Assembly (NCBI RefSeq): GCF_049276915.1
Contig: NZ_JBASXK010000104.1
Coordinates: 4,893-68,892, forward strand
Reading direction: 5' to 3'
Length of the DNA stretch: 64,000 nucleotides
Origin: Aestuariivita sp049276915
Lineage (GTDB): Bacteria > Pseudomonadota > Alphaproteobacteria > Rhodobacterales > Rhodobacteraceae
Positions 25,616 to 33,596 of this stretch are shown piece by piece (position 1 is the first letter of the stretch; each line of letters starts with the position of its first letter). The position numbers and the translations under genes are program-made. The notes beneath the pieces were generated by a model. The model did not search any database, was not told where the DNA came from, and saw only the letters and a list, made by a program, of their open reading frames with translations.

Positions 25616-25942
25616 TCACGGGCGGCAGGTTCCGGAAAAAGTGACCGTGTCGCCGTCAAGGCTCCAGGTCTGTGGCTCTGCATCCGGGCTGAGTGTCCAG
25701 AGGATGTTGGATGTGCCGTATTCCATGATGCAATACTTGATGCCCTCATAGCGCCCGGCCTCGCGCGCGCCCTCGGTCGAGGCAGAAACCGGCGAGACGG
25801 TGGCAAAAAAGTTGCGCCGCGCATCGCGATCTTTCGAGACCTTCGCACGGAACGCCTGCCCGTCAAACAGGATCACCTCCTTGTTCGAGGAACAGCCAGC
25901 AACAATCGTCAGGGCCAGGGCTGACAAGATCAACATCCGCAT
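25616..25942 (-). CDS. Small putative lipoprotein in the nuo operon
   Basis: A 108-residue protein with a signal peptide and lipobox ending at Cys17 (LTIVAGC), then SSNKEVILFDGQAFRAK. The C-terminal end is FSGTCRP. No domain is recognised, though small lipoproteins of this size are common beside Rhodobacterales nuoF/nuoG. The ATG at 25942 lies 5 bp after the DUF3291 gene stop. A longer reading from 25987 would put non-hydrophobic residues before the signal peptide, so it is rejected. Confidence 0.65.
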   Translation of the reverse strand: MRMLILSALALTIVAGCSSNKEVILFDGQAFRAKVSKDRDARRNFFATVSPVSASTEGAREAGRYEGIKYCIMEYGTSNILWTLSPDAEPQTWSLDGDTVTFSGTCRP

Positions 25943-25947
25943 CGCAT

Positions 25948-26448
25948 CTACTCCGCCGCTACCTGGCTGCACCGGCTGGTGCGCCACATGTCCGTATCTT
26001 TCAGGTGAGACCAGCCAAAGGCCTGATCCGTGTCGCCCCGAGACTTGAGCAGCTCAAGCCGCTCGAGACCTTCTTCCAAAGTGGGCCGGTGGCCCGCAGG
26101 CACCCACCACATGACGAAATGCATGTCTCCAAGCAGCTCGAACCACTCCTGCTTGCGGTCATAGAACTGCTTGTGGATCGTGCCCCAGACGAATCTTTCA
26201 AGGCTGGGGCCGTCTTCCCAGACGGTCAGATTGGCCACGAATTGCGGATCGCCGTCGATCTTTGTCTCGGTGTTGCCCGTGCCCGGCTCGCCCGAGCCTT
26301 CCATCATCCACACGAAACCCGGCATGCGTTTTCCAAGACCGTTCACCCGGTCAAGGTTCTCCATGAACTCGGCCACGCGCGGGTCATCCGTCGGGGCGGA
26401 CAGGCGGCCGATGTTCAGCTCGGCCAGATGATGTCCGCCGGGCTGCAT
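25948..26448 (-). CDS. DUF3291 domain protein
   Basis: A 166-residue soluble protein of the DUF3291 family (ferredoxin-like alpha/beta-barrel, heme-degrading-enzyme-like fold suggested). Typical blocks are HHLAELNIGRL, VNGLGKRMPGFVWMMEGSG, FVANLTVWEDGPSLERFVWGTIHKQFYDRKQEWF and MHFVMWWVPAGHRPTLEEGLERLE. The TGATG overlap with the MAPEG gene sets the start at 26448. Its role in the nuo operon is unknown. Confidence 0.75.
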   Translation of the reverse strand: MQPGGHHLAELNIGRLSAPTDDPRVAEFMENLDRVNGLGKRMPGFVWMMEGSGEPGTGNTETKIDGDPQFVANLTVWEDGPSLERFVWGTIHKQFYDRKQEWFELLGDMHFVMWWVPAGHRPTLEEGLERLELLKSRGDTDQAFGWSHLKDTDMWRTSRCSQVAAE

Positions 26449-26858
26449 CACAACACCGCCATCAGGGCCATGACGACCAGGCCCAGAATCGAAATCAGGC
26501 CCACCATCCACACCAGCGAGCGCATCGGTTGATTGGTGGTGCCGATATGCACGAAGGCCACCGCGATGCGCGACACGATAAAGACCGAGGCGAAGATATT
26601 GACCCAGACCGGAGAGGCTCCGGACAGGATCGCCGCGAGGACCGCCGCGATGAACGGTCCCGACGCTTCGAGCGCGTTCATGAAGGCGCGGTGGGCGCGA
26701 TAGGCCCGGTCATCATAGTTTCGCCTGGGCTGGCCGGACTCGGTGCGGTTTTCAGGCGTCAGGCCACGGGTGGCCACCATCGACAGGACCGTGATGATCA
26801 GCGGCCAGATCGCCAGTGAGGCAATCGCGTGGGCGTAGGGGGCGAATATATCCATCAT
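26448..26858 (-). CDS. MAPEG-family membrane protein
   Basis: A 136-residue integral membrane protein with four hydrophobic segments. The family motif is RAHRAFMNALEASGPFIAAVL near residues 55-75. MAPEG proteins include glutathione-dependent enzymes of eicosanoid metabolism, but bacterial members have poorly defined roles. It starts immediately after the nuoF stop, with no intergenic bases. Confidence 0.8.
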   Translation of the reverse strand: MMDIFAPYAHAIASLAIWPLIITVLSMVATRGLTPENRTESGQPRRNYDDRAYRAHRAFMNALEASGPFIAAVLAAILSGASPVWVNIFASVFIVSRIAVAFVHIGTTNQPMRSLVWMVGLISILGLVVMALMAVL

Positions 26859-28157
26859 CTACTCGGCGGCGACGGCGCTGACGCGTCCGGTGCGTTTGTG
26901 TTTGATACGATCTTCGATCTCGTCCCGGAAATTCCGGATCAGACCCTGGATCGGCCATGCGGCGGCGTCGCCAAGCGCGCAGATCGTGTGACCTTCGACC
27001 TGTTTGGTGACGTCAAAGAGCATGTCGATTTCCTCGACCTCGGCCTCGCCCGTGACCAGACGCTCCATCACGCGCATCATCCACCCCGTGCCTTCGCGGC
27101 ACGGCGTGCACTGACCACAGCTTTCGTGTTTGTAGAATTTCGACAGCCGCCAGATCGCCTTGATGATGTCGGTCGACTGATCCATCACGATCACCGCGGC
27201 CGTTCCCAGACCCGAGCCCAGTTCACCGCGCAGGTAATCGAAATCCATGATGGCGTCTTTCATCTTGTCACCGCGCACGCAGGGAACGGATGAGCCGCCG
27301 GGAATGACCGCCTTGAGATTGTCCCAGCCGCCGCGAATACCGCCGCAATGGGTTTCGATCAGCTCTTCAAAGGAGATCGACATCGATTCCTCGACAACGC
27401 AGGGCGTGTTCACATGGCCCGAGATCGCAAAGATCTTGGTGCCCACATTGTTGGGACGACCAAAGCTGGAAAACCATTCCGGTCCGCGCCGCAGGATGGT
27501 GGGCACGACGGCGATGGATTCCACGTTGTTCACCGTGGTCGGACAGCCATAAAGACCCGCACCCGCCGGGAAGGGCGGCTTCATGCGGGGCATGCCCTTC
27601 TTGCCTTCGAGGCTTTCCAGCAGCGCGGTTTCCTCGCCGCAGATATAGGCCCCGGCCCCGTGATGCAGATAGAGGTCGAAATCCCAGCCGGATTTCGCCG
27701 CGTTCTTGCCAAGCAGACCGGCGTCATAGGCCTCGTCGATGGCGTTTTGCAGGGCTTCTTTCTCGCGGATGTATTCGCCGCGAATATAGATGTAGCAGGC
27801 GTTGGCATTCATCGCGAAAGAGGCGATCAGGCAGCCTTCGATCAAGGTATGCGGATCATGGCGCATGATCTCGCGATCCTTGCAGGTGCCGGGTTCGGAT
27901 TCATCGGCATTCACCACCAGATAGCTGGGGCGACCATCGCTTTCCTTGGGCATGAAGGACCATTTGAGACCCGTGGGAAAGCCTGCGCCGCCCCGGCCGC
28001 GCAGCCCGCTGTCCTTCATGTTCTGGATGATCCAGTCCCGGCCCTTCTTGATGATACTGGCCGTCCCGTCCCAGTGGCCGCGTGCTTTCGCGCCCGCCAG
28101 ACTACGGTCATGCATACCGTAGAGGTTGGTGAAGATCCGGTCCTGGTCTTTCAGCAT
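26859..28157 (-). CDS. nuoF: NADH-quinone oxidoreductase subunit F
   Basis: NuoF binds NADH, FMN and the N3 [4Fe-4S] cluster, and is the electron entry point. The 432-residue protein has the NADH/FMN loop GRGGAGFPTGLKWSFMP near residues 53-69, GAGAYICGEETALLESLEG, and the cluster motif ESCGQCTPCREGTGW. A third-domain Cys is in HTICALGDAAAWP. It lies 6 bp after the DUF5337 gene. Confidence 0.98.
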   Translation of the reverse strand: MLKDQDRIFTNLYGMHDRSLAGAKARGHWDGTASIIKKGRDWIIQNMKDSGLRGRGGAGFPTGLKWSFMPKESDGRPSYLVVNADESEPGTCKDREIMRHDPHTLIEGCLIASFAMNANACYIYIRGEYIREKEALQNAIDEAYDAGLLGKNAAKSGWDFDLYLHHGAGAYICGEETALLESLEGKKGMPRMKPPFPAGAGLYGCPTTVNNVESIAVVPTILRRGPEWFSSFGRPNNVGTKIFAISGHVNTPCVVEESMSISFEELIETHCGGIRGGWDNLKAVIPGGSSVPCVRGDKMKDAIMDFDYLRGELGSGLGTAAVIVMDQSTDIIKAIWRLSKFYKHESCGQCTPCREGTGWMMRVMERLVTGEAEVEEIDMLFDVTKQVEGHTICALGDAAAWPIQGLIRNFRDEIEDRIKHKRTGRVSAVAAE

Positions 28158-28163
28158 TCCTGC

Positions 28164-28388
28164 TTACCCTTTGCTGTCCCGGCGCATGCGCCGGAGTTGC
28201 ACGATATTGACGCCCGCATAAATCAACGCGGCCAGAGCTGCGAAATCGAACAGCAGCGCATAACGCCCCGGCAGTCCCATCTGCGGCCCTGCGAACTGAA
28301 CAAGGATCCACAAAATCATGGAACCCGCGATCACGAGTGATACGTGGCGCCCCTTGGCTGCGATGATCCTGTCTTGCTCGTCGCTCAT
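28164..28388 (-). CDS. DUF5337 family small membrane protein
   Basis: A 74-residue protein with two predicted membrane helices (VSLVIAGSMILWILVQFAGP and YALLFDFAALAALIYAGVNIV) and a basic C-terminus. It matches DUF5337, found in Rhodobacterales nuo operons. It lies 26 bp from the upstream helix-hairpin-helix gene and 6 bp from nuoF. Function is unknown. Confidence 0.7.
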   Translation of the reverse strand: MSDEQDRIIAAKGRHVSLVIAGSMILWILVQFAGPQMGLPGRYALLFDFAALAALIYAGVNIVQLRRMRRDSKG

Positions 28389-28414
28389 GTCGTCTTCATT
28401 AGCCTTTCAGCTGC

Positions 28415-29122
28415 TCACTTCTTGCTTTTCTTCGAAAACTCGGTCTCGCCACCGGCGGCCAGAATTTTCGCCTGTTCGATCCAGCCGTCCCGTTCGATCC
28501 GGCCCTTGAATTTCAGCCGTGTATCGACCCATGCGACCTGCGTCTCTGTCCAGGCGGCGATCTGGTCAAAATGATAAAAGCCAAGCTCATTGAGGGTTTG
28601 TTCGAGTTTGGGACCGACGCCTTTGAGCAGTTTGAGATCATCCGCACCACCGGCGCGCGCCGCGCTCAGGGTTTCGGGCTGGCTTTCAGCCGTATCGCCT
28701 GCGGCGTCGTATTTCCAATCACCCTTGCGTGCGGCCAGTTCTTCCTCGCCTGCCAGCTGCGTGGATTTCACCACAGCTGATGGCTCGGGGGCCGGTTCGG
28801 CCTTGGCGGCAGGTGCCGGAGCCGGTGCTTTGGCTGCAGGTGCTTCGGCCTTCGCCGGTGCGGCTTTTGCAGCCGCCTTGGCGGGTTTCGGGCCGGTTGA
28901 TGTCGTCAGAGGCGGGATTGTTCCGGCTGCGGGCAGCGGTTTGCACATCAGCCAGCTGAGCAGGACACCTACGAGGGCGAAGACGATAAAGCCGATGAAA
29001 AGAGCCTGCATGATGCTCCATCCCGCCAGCAGCATGAGCAACACAGCGCCCAAAGCGCCCCCCAGAAGGGCAATGCCCCAGCATGTCGCTGCGCAAATCA
29101 GTGATCCAGAAGTCTTGTCCAT
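28415..29122 (-). CDS. Membrane-anchored protein with a NuoE-like helix-hairpin-helix tail
   Basis: A 235-residue protein. Residues 10-60 hold two hydrophobic helices, residues 65-115 are an Ala/Pro/Lys-rich linker, and the last 85 residues carry DDLKLLKGVGPKLEQTLNEL, a helix-hairpin-helix-like motif. This tail is almost identical to the C-terminal end of NuoE encoded just upstream. The ATG at 29122 lies 10 nt after AGGGAG. The GTG at 29131 is 1 nt from that site and is less likely. The motif family often binds nucleic acids, but a membrane-tethered copy next to complex I suggests a protein-docking role. That is inference. Confidence 0.7.
   Translation of the reverse strand: MDKTSGSLICAATCWGIALLGGALGAVLLMLLAGWSIMQALFIGFIVFALVGVLLSWLMCKPLPAAGTIPPLTTSTGPKPAKAAAKAAPAKAEAPAAKAPAPAPAAKAEPAPEPSAVVKSTQLAGEEELAARKGDWKYDAAGDTAESQPETLSAARAGGADDLKLLKGVGPKLEQTLNELGFYHFDQIAAWTETQVAWVDTRLKFKGRIERDGWIEQAKILAAGGETEFSKKSKK
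28434..28678 (-). repeat. Duplicated 245-bp segment, copy 1
   Basis: It aligns without gaps to 29183-29427, with about 18 mismatches by eye (near 93% identity). It encodes the helix-hairpin-helix tail of the membrane protein, ending just short of its stop codon. Confidence 0.85.
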
Positions 29123-29145
29123 TGTCCACACTCTCCCTTGAATAC

Positions 29146-30231
29146 TTACTCTTTATGCTTGGTGCCTTTTTCTGCACGTTTTGAAAACTCTGTCTCGCCA
29201 CCGGCGGCCAGTATTGCGGCCTGTTCGATCCAGCCGTCCCGTTCGATCCGGCCCTTGAATTTCAGCCGTGTGTCGACCCATGCGACCTGCGTATCTGTCC
29301 AGGCGGCGATCTGGTCAAAGTGGTAAAAGCCGAGCTCATTGAGGGTCTGCTCGAGCTTGGGACCAACCCCTTTGAGCAGTTTGAGATCATCCGCACCACC
29401 GGCGCGCGCAGCGCTGAGCGTTTCGGGTGCGGTTTCGGCAGCGGGTTCGGGTTTGGCCGCTTTCGCGGGCTTGGGCGTTTGCGCCGGTTTGGCGGGTTTC
29501 GGCTTTGCGGAACTGTTGGCGGCTTTGCCCTGCCAGGGTGCCAGCAGAGGCACTTCGGTGCCGTCGATCCGCTTGATCGTGTCGCCGATATCCGTGGCCA
29601 GTTGCACCGAGGCATTAAAGCGGGTGTGGCCGCTTTCGAATTCCTTGAGCGAGGTCAGACCGGTTGCGGGTTCGGCGGCGAAGCGCCCGATTTGCGAGCC
29701 GGGCGTGGGCACGTTGCCGGCCGCCAGTTCATCGAGGATTTCGCTGAAGCGCGCGGCGGTGAGATCCTCGTAGTAATCCTTGCCGATCTGCGCCATCGGC
29801 GCGTTGGCGCAGGCGCCCAGGCATTCCACCTCTTCCCAGCTCATGGTGCCATCGGCGCTGAGCTCATGGGGCTTGGGAGCGATCTTTTCGCGGCAGACGG
29901 CCACCAGGTCCTCGGCACCGCAAATCATGCAGGACGTGGTTCCGCAAATCTGGATATGCGCAATGGATCCAACAGGTTGCAGCTGGAACATGAAGTAGAA
30001 GGACGCCACTTCAAGCGCGCGGATATAGGCCATGTCCAACATTTCGGCGACATGTTCGATGGCCGGGCGGGTCAGCCAGCCCTCCTGTTCCTGCGCGCGC
30101 CACAACAGCGGAATGATCGCGCTGGCCTGACGGCCTTCGGGGAACTTGGTGATCTGCGCTTCTGCCCAGGCCTGATTGGCGGGCGTGAATGCAAAGCTCT
30201 CGGGTTGTTCTTTGTGGAGACGGCGCAGCAT
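29146..30231 (-). CDS. nuoE: NADH-quinone oxidoreductase subunit E with C-terminal extension
   Basis: NuoE holds the [2Fe-2S] cluster N1a. Its ligands are Cys96, Cys101 (ICGTTSC), Cys137 and Cys141 (CLGAC). The thioredoxin-like core ends near residue 175, which would be close to the usual full length. Here it continues to 361 residues: a spacer, a Lys/Pro/Ala-rich linker (240-265), and a helix-hairpin-helix-like tail (281-345) shared with the next gene. The extension is unusual relative to E. coli or Thermus NuoE, although extended forms occur in Rhodobacterales. Confidence 0.95.
   Translation of the reverse strand: MLRRLHKEQPESFAFTPANQAWAEAQITKFPEGRQASAIIPLLWRAQEQEGWLTRPAIEHVAEMLDMAYIRALEVASFYFMFQLQPVGSIAHIQICGTTSCMICGAEDLVAVCREKIAPKPHELSADGTMSWEEVECLGACANAPMAQIGKDYYEDLTAARFSEILDELAAGNVPTPGSQIGRFAAEPATGLTSLKEFESGHTRFNASVQLATDIGDTIKRIDGTEVPLLAPWQGKAANSSAKPKPAKPAQTPKPAKAAKPEPAAETAPETLSAARAGGADDLKLLKGVGPKLEQTLNELGFYHFDQIAAWTDTQVAWVDTRLKFKGRIERDGWIEQAAILAAGGETEFSKRAEKGTKHKE
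29183..29427 (-). repeat. Duplicated 245-bp segment, copy 2
   Basis: This is the partner of 28434-28678, with the same orientation and length. It encodes the tail of NuoE. Confidence 0.85.
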
Positions 30232-30255
30232 CTATCGGCAACTTTCTGTCTGACG

Positions 30256-30275
30256 CAGAGGGCCGATGCCCTCTG
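30256..30275 (-). other. Perfect hairpin in the nuoD-nuoE spacer
   Basis: CAGAGGGC-CGAT-GCCCTCTG (plus-strand reading) has an 8-bp stem and a 4-nt loop. It sits 25 nt before the nuoE ATG and 40 nt after the nuoD stop. No U tract follows in the minus-strand transcript. Confidence 0.5.
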
Positions 30276-30314
30276 TGGAAACTTTCCTGGCAAGATCGAA
30301 ACAACGGGCACACA

Positions 30315-31529
30315 TCAGCGGTCGATCTCCCCGAACACCACGTCGAGGGTTCCGATGATCGCCGCGACGTCGGCCAGTTGGTGGCCCTTGGCGATGTAAT
30401 CCATCGCCTGCAGATGCAAAAAGCCCGGCGCGCGGATCTTGGCGCGGTAGGGTTTGTTCGACCCATCAGCGACAAGATAGACGCCGAACTCGCCCTTGGG
30501 GGCCTCGACGGCGCAATAGACCTCGCCCTCGGGCACATGGAAGCCTTCGGTATACAGCTTGAAGTGATGGATCAGCGCTTCCATCGAGGTCTTCATCTCG
30601 GCGCGGGGCGGCGGCGTGATCTTGCCGCGCGCCAGCACATCGCCCGTGGCTTCGCGCAGCTTCACGATGGCCTGGCGGATGATCGAGGTGGACTGGCGCA
30701 TCTCTTCCATGCGGCAGAGATAGCGATCATAGCAATCGCCGTTCTTGCCAACCGGGATCTGAAAGTCAAATTCGTTATAACATTCATAGGGTTGGCTGCG
30801 CCGCAGATCCCAGGCCAGACCCGATCCGCGCACCATGACACCCGAGAAGCCGTAATCCAGGATATCCTCTTCGCTTACCACGCCGATATCGGCATTGCGC
30901 TGCTTGAAGATGCGGTTTTCGGTCAACAACCCGTCAATATCATCGAGCAACTTCGGGAACTCGATCGCCCATTCCTCGATATCGTCAATCAATTCGTCCG
31001 ACAGATCCTGATGCACACCGCCGGGGCGAAAATAGGCGGCATGCAGGCGCGCGCCGCAGGCACGCTCGTAAAAGACCATGAGTTTTTCGCGCTCTTCAAA
31101 GCCCCAGAGCGGCGGCGTCAGCGCGCCCACGTCCATCGCCTGCGTGGTGACGTTCAGCAAATGGCTCAGCACGCGGCCGATCTCGGAGTAGAGCACCCGG
31201 ATCAGCGAGGCGCGGCGCGGAACTTGCACGCCGGTCAGCTTTTCGATGGCCAGGCACCAGGCATGTTCCTGATTCATCGGAGCCACGTAATCCAGCCGGT
31301 CAAAATACGGCAGGTTCTGCAGGTAGGTGCGGCTTTCCATCAGCTTTTCGGTGCCACGGTGCAACAGGCCGATATGGGGGTCGCACCGTTCGACGATTTC
31401 GCCGTCCAATTCGAGAACCAGACGCAAAACACCATGCGCCGCAGGGTGTTGCGGCCCGAAATTGATGTTGAAATTGCGGATCTTCTGCTCGCCGGTGAGC
31501 GTTTCTTCAAACCCTTTGGAGCCGTCCAT
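30315..31529 (-). CDS. nuoD: NADH-quinone oxidoreductase subunit D
   Basis: NuoD (49-kDa type) lines the quinone site. The 404-residue protein has FNINFGPQHPAAHGVLRLVLELDGE with the quinone-site His, RGTEKLMESRTYLQNLPYFDRLDYV, and CYDRYLCRMEEMRQS. The ATG at 31529 (MDGSKGFEE) matches family starts. It lies 5 bp after the NTF2-like gene. Confidence 0.98.
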   Translation of the reverse strand: MDGSKGFEETLTGEQKIRNFNINFGPQHPAAHGVLRLVLELDGEIVERCDPHIGLLHRGTEKLMESRTYLQNLPYFDRLDYVAPMNQEHAWCLAIEKLTGVQVPRRASLIRVLYSEIGRVLSHLLNVTTQAMDVGALTPPLWGFEEREKLMVFYERACGARLHAAYFRPGGVHQDLSDELIDDIEEWAIEFPKLLDDIDGLLTENRIFKQRNADIGVVSEEDILDYGFSGVMVRGSGLAWDLRRSQPYECYNEFDFQIPVGKNGDCYDRYLCRMEEMRQSTSIIRQAIVKLREATGDVLARGKITPPPRAEMKTSMEALIHHFKLYTEGFHVPEGEVYCAVEAPKGEFGVYLVADGSNKPYRAKIRAPGFLHLQAMDYIAKGHQLADVAAIIGTLDVVFGEIDR

Positions 31530-31534
31530 CTGCG

Positions 31535-31924
31535 TTACCCTTCCATCGCCGGACCATCCATGGTCCGGAACACTTTGGTCATCAGCTTCCACGCGCCATC
31601 GACGCGAACAAACCCCAGATGATCCTCGAACCGCCGGGGCGGCACATCGACCCACAGATGCACGCGGGCGATCTCGTCACCGGCCACATCCAGAGAGATA
31701 ATCTCGCAAGATGGCTCACCGGGGAAGGCATCGCGCGTGGCCACGCGCTCAAGATAGGCCGCCTTGTCCCAGAACTGCAGCCCGCCCGATCCGGTCGCCG
31801 CCGTCATCAGAAAGTTTTCGTGGCACATGTCCGCAAACACCTGCTCACGCGCGAAATGCACGGCCTCGCAATAGGCAACCGCCAGCGCATGTATCGTGGC
31901 CTCTGAAGAAACGGCCCCGTCCAT
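31535..31924 (-). CDS. NTF2/SnoaL-like small protein
   Basis: A 129-residue protein with an NTF2-like pattern: an N-terminal helix (TIHALAVAYCEAVHFAREQVFADMC), a central strand/loop region, and ISLDVAGDEIARVHLWVDVPPRRFEDHLGFVRVDGAWKLMTKVF. Many NTF2-fold proteins bind small hydrophobic ligands or act as isomerases. The start at 31924 overlaps the stop of the small membrane gene (TGATG). Function in the nuo operon is unknown. Confidence 0.7.
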   Translation of the reverse strand: MDGAVSSEATIHALAVAYCEAVHFAREQVFADMCHENFLMTAATGSGGLQFWDKAAYLERVATRDAFPGEPSCEIISLDVAGDEIARVHLWVDVPPRRFEDHLGFVRVDGAWKLMTKVFRTMDGPAMEG

Positions 31925-32097
31925 CAGCGTTTCTCCATGTCTTGCAGTTTGATCGCCATCCACCAGATCAGCGCCAACGCGCCAATGGGAACGATGCAGA
32001 CCGCGGCCCAGTATTTTTCAATCCCGAAATGCGGCAGCAGTTTCAGCATCGGAATGATGGTCAGCGTTGTAATGATAAGCCAGATGACAAATTCCAT
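31924..32097 (-). CDS. 57-residue membrane peptide in the nuo operon
   Basis: This short gene encodes MEFVIWLIITTLTIIPMLKL and then LPHFGIEKYWAAVCIVPIGA, ending WWMAIKLQDMEKR. It has two hydrophobic segments separated by a short polar turn and a charged C-terminus. Its ATG overlaps the nuoC stop (TAATG), and its own stop overlaps the NTF2-like start (TGATG). Two coupled overlaps strongly support real translation. No family is recognised. It could be a small complex I accessory subunit, but that is inference. Confidence 0.8.
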   Translation of the reverse strand: MEFVIWLIITTLTIIPMLKLLPHFGIEKYWAAVCIVPIGALALIWWMAIKLQDMEKR

Positions 32098-32705
32098 TAC
32101 TTGGCCTCCTCTTTCTTTTCATCCCCCGGAAGGATGTATTCGGCACCTTCCCAGGGGCTCATGAAATCGAACTGGCGGTATTCCTGAACCAGGCTGACCG
32201 GTTCATAGACCACACGTTTCTGGGCCTCGTCATAGCGCACTTCGGTATAGCCGGTGGTCGGGAAATCCTTGCGCAGCGGATAGCCGCGGAACCCGTAATC
32301 GGTAAGGATGCGGCGCAGGTCGGGATGGCCCGAGAACAGAATGCCGAACATGTCGAACACTTCGCGCTCGAACCAGTTTGACGAGGGGTGCACGTCGATG
32401 ATCGAGGCCACCATGTCATCCTCGCGCACACCGACGCGCAGGCGGATGCGGTGGTTCTGGTACATCGACAGAAAATGGTAGACCACGTCAAAGCGCTTGG
32501 GGCGCTCGGGGTAATCGACGCCGGTGATATCCACCAAAGTCGAGAATTTGCAGGTCGGATCGACCTTCAGGAACTGGACGAATTCGACAATCGAGGACAG
32601 CGCCACATCGACGTTCAGCTCGTCGTGGGTGACATCCCAGCCCAGGACACAATCCGGGCGCTTGGCTTCGATATAGGCCCCGAGTTCGTTCAATGCGTCA
32701 GACAT
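32097..32705 (-). CDS. nuoC: NADH-quinone oxidoreductase subunit C
   Basis: NuoC (30-kDa type) is a peripheral-arm subunit. The 202-residue protein has the signature ERPKRFDVVYHFLSMYQNHRIRLRVGVREDD and EREVFDMFGILFSGHPDLRRILTDYGFRGYPLRKDFP. It is separate from nuoD, as in alphaproteobacteria. The ATG at 32705 (MSDALNEL) lies 10 bp after nuoB. Confidence 0.98.
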   Translation of the reverse strand: MSDALNELGAYIEAKRPDCVLGWDVTHDELNVDVALSSIVEFVQFLKVDPTCKFSTLVDITGVDYPERPKRFDVVYHFLSMYQNHRIRLRVGVREDDMVASIIDVHPSSNWFEREVFDMFGILFSGHPDLRRILTDYGFRGYPLRKDFPTTGYTEVRYDEAQKRVVYEPVSLVQEYRQFDFMSPWEGAEYILPGDEKKEEAK

Positions 32706-32715
32706 CGCGTTCCCC

Positions 32716-33240
32716 TCAGCGCACAATCGTGCCGGTGCGCCGGATTTTGCGTTGAAGTTGCAGGATACCATAAAGCAGCGCTTCGGCCGTGGGCGGACAG
32801 CCCGGCACATAGACATCCACCGGAACGATGCGGTCACAGCCCCGCACCACCGAATAGCTATAGTGGTAATACCCACCGCCATTGGCACAGGAGCCCATCG
32901 AGATCACATAGCGTGGCTCGGGCATCTGGTCGTAAACCTTGCGCAGCGCCGGGGCCATCTTGTTGGTCAGCGTGCCGGCAACGATCATCAGGTCGGACTG
33001 GCGTGGAGAGGCGCGCGGCGCGGTGCCAAAACGCTCGAGATCATAGCGTGGCATGGCCGTGTGCATCATCTCGACCGCGCAGCAGGCCAGACCGAATGTC
33101 ATCCAATGCAGCGATCCGGTGCGCGCCCAGTTGATGATATCCTCGGTCGAGGTCAGCAAAAAGCCCTTGTCCTGCAGCTCGCGGTTCAGCTCCTGGGTGG
33201 CGACCTCCTTGTCGACACCGGCTGTTGCACTCACTCCCAT
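32716..33240 (-). CDS. nuoB: NADH-quinone oxidoreductase subunit B
   Basis: NuoB binds the terminal [4Fe-4S] cluster N2 beside quinone. The 174-residue protein has WMTFGLACCAVEMMH with the tandem Cys, MIVAGTLTNKMAPALRKVYDQMPEPRYVISMGSCANGGGYY, and VPGCPPTAEALLYG. The ATG at 33240 (MGVSATAGVD) fits Paracoccus NuoB. It overlaps the nuoA 3' end by 10 bp. Confidence 0.98.
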   Translation of the reverse strand: MGVSATAGVDKEVATQELNRELQDKGFLLTSTEDIINWARTGSLHWMTFGLACCAVEMMHTAMPRYDLERFGTAPRASPRQSDLMIVAGTLTNKMAPALRKVYDQMPEPRYVISMGSCANGGGYYHYSYSVVRGCDRIVPVDVYVPGCPPTAEALLYGILQLQRKIRRTGTIVR

Positions 33241-33596
33241 TCCAGCGCCCCTTTCTTCCACTCGTAGGCAAAGCCGATGGTCAGAACGCCCAGGAACACC
33301 ATCATCGACCAGAAGCCGACATCGCTGATGTCTTTGAAACTGACAGCCCAGGGGAACAGGAAGGCGATTTCCAGATCGAAAATGATGAACAGGATCGACA
33401 CCAGGTAGAACCGGACATCGAACTTCATCCGCGCGTCATCAAAAGCGTTGAAACCGCATTCATAGGCCGACACCTTTTCGGGGTCAGGGTTGCGCACTGC
33501 GAGCACAACGGCAGAGAGGATCAGAACAAGGCCGAGACCAATGGCAACGACCAGGAATACGAGAATGGGGAGGTACTCCCTCAGCATCTCTTCCAC
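33231..33596 (-). CDS. nuoA: NADH-quinone oxidoreductase subunit A
   Basis: NuoA (ND3) is a three-helix membrane subunit with the quinone-site loop SAYECGFNAFDDARMKFDVRFYLVSILFIIFDLE. I chose the GTG at 33596 because AAGGAG (33604-33609) lies 7 nt before it, and the resulting 121-residue protein (MEEMLREYLPILVF...) equals the Paracoccus length. ATG codons at 33587 and 33614 are the alternatives. It is the first gene of the nuo operon. Confidence 0.95.
   Translation of the reverse strand: MEEMLREYLPILVFLVVAIGLGLVLILSAVVLAVRNPDPEKVSAYECGFNAFDDARMKFDVRFYLVSILFIIFDLEIAFLFPWAVSFKDISDVGFWSMMVFLGVLTIGFAYEWKKGALEWE

Noticed and set aside
31535..31963. N-terminal extension of the NTF2-like gene to 31963
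   Set aside because: It would overlap the 57-residue gene. The ATG at 31924 is coupled to that gene's stop.
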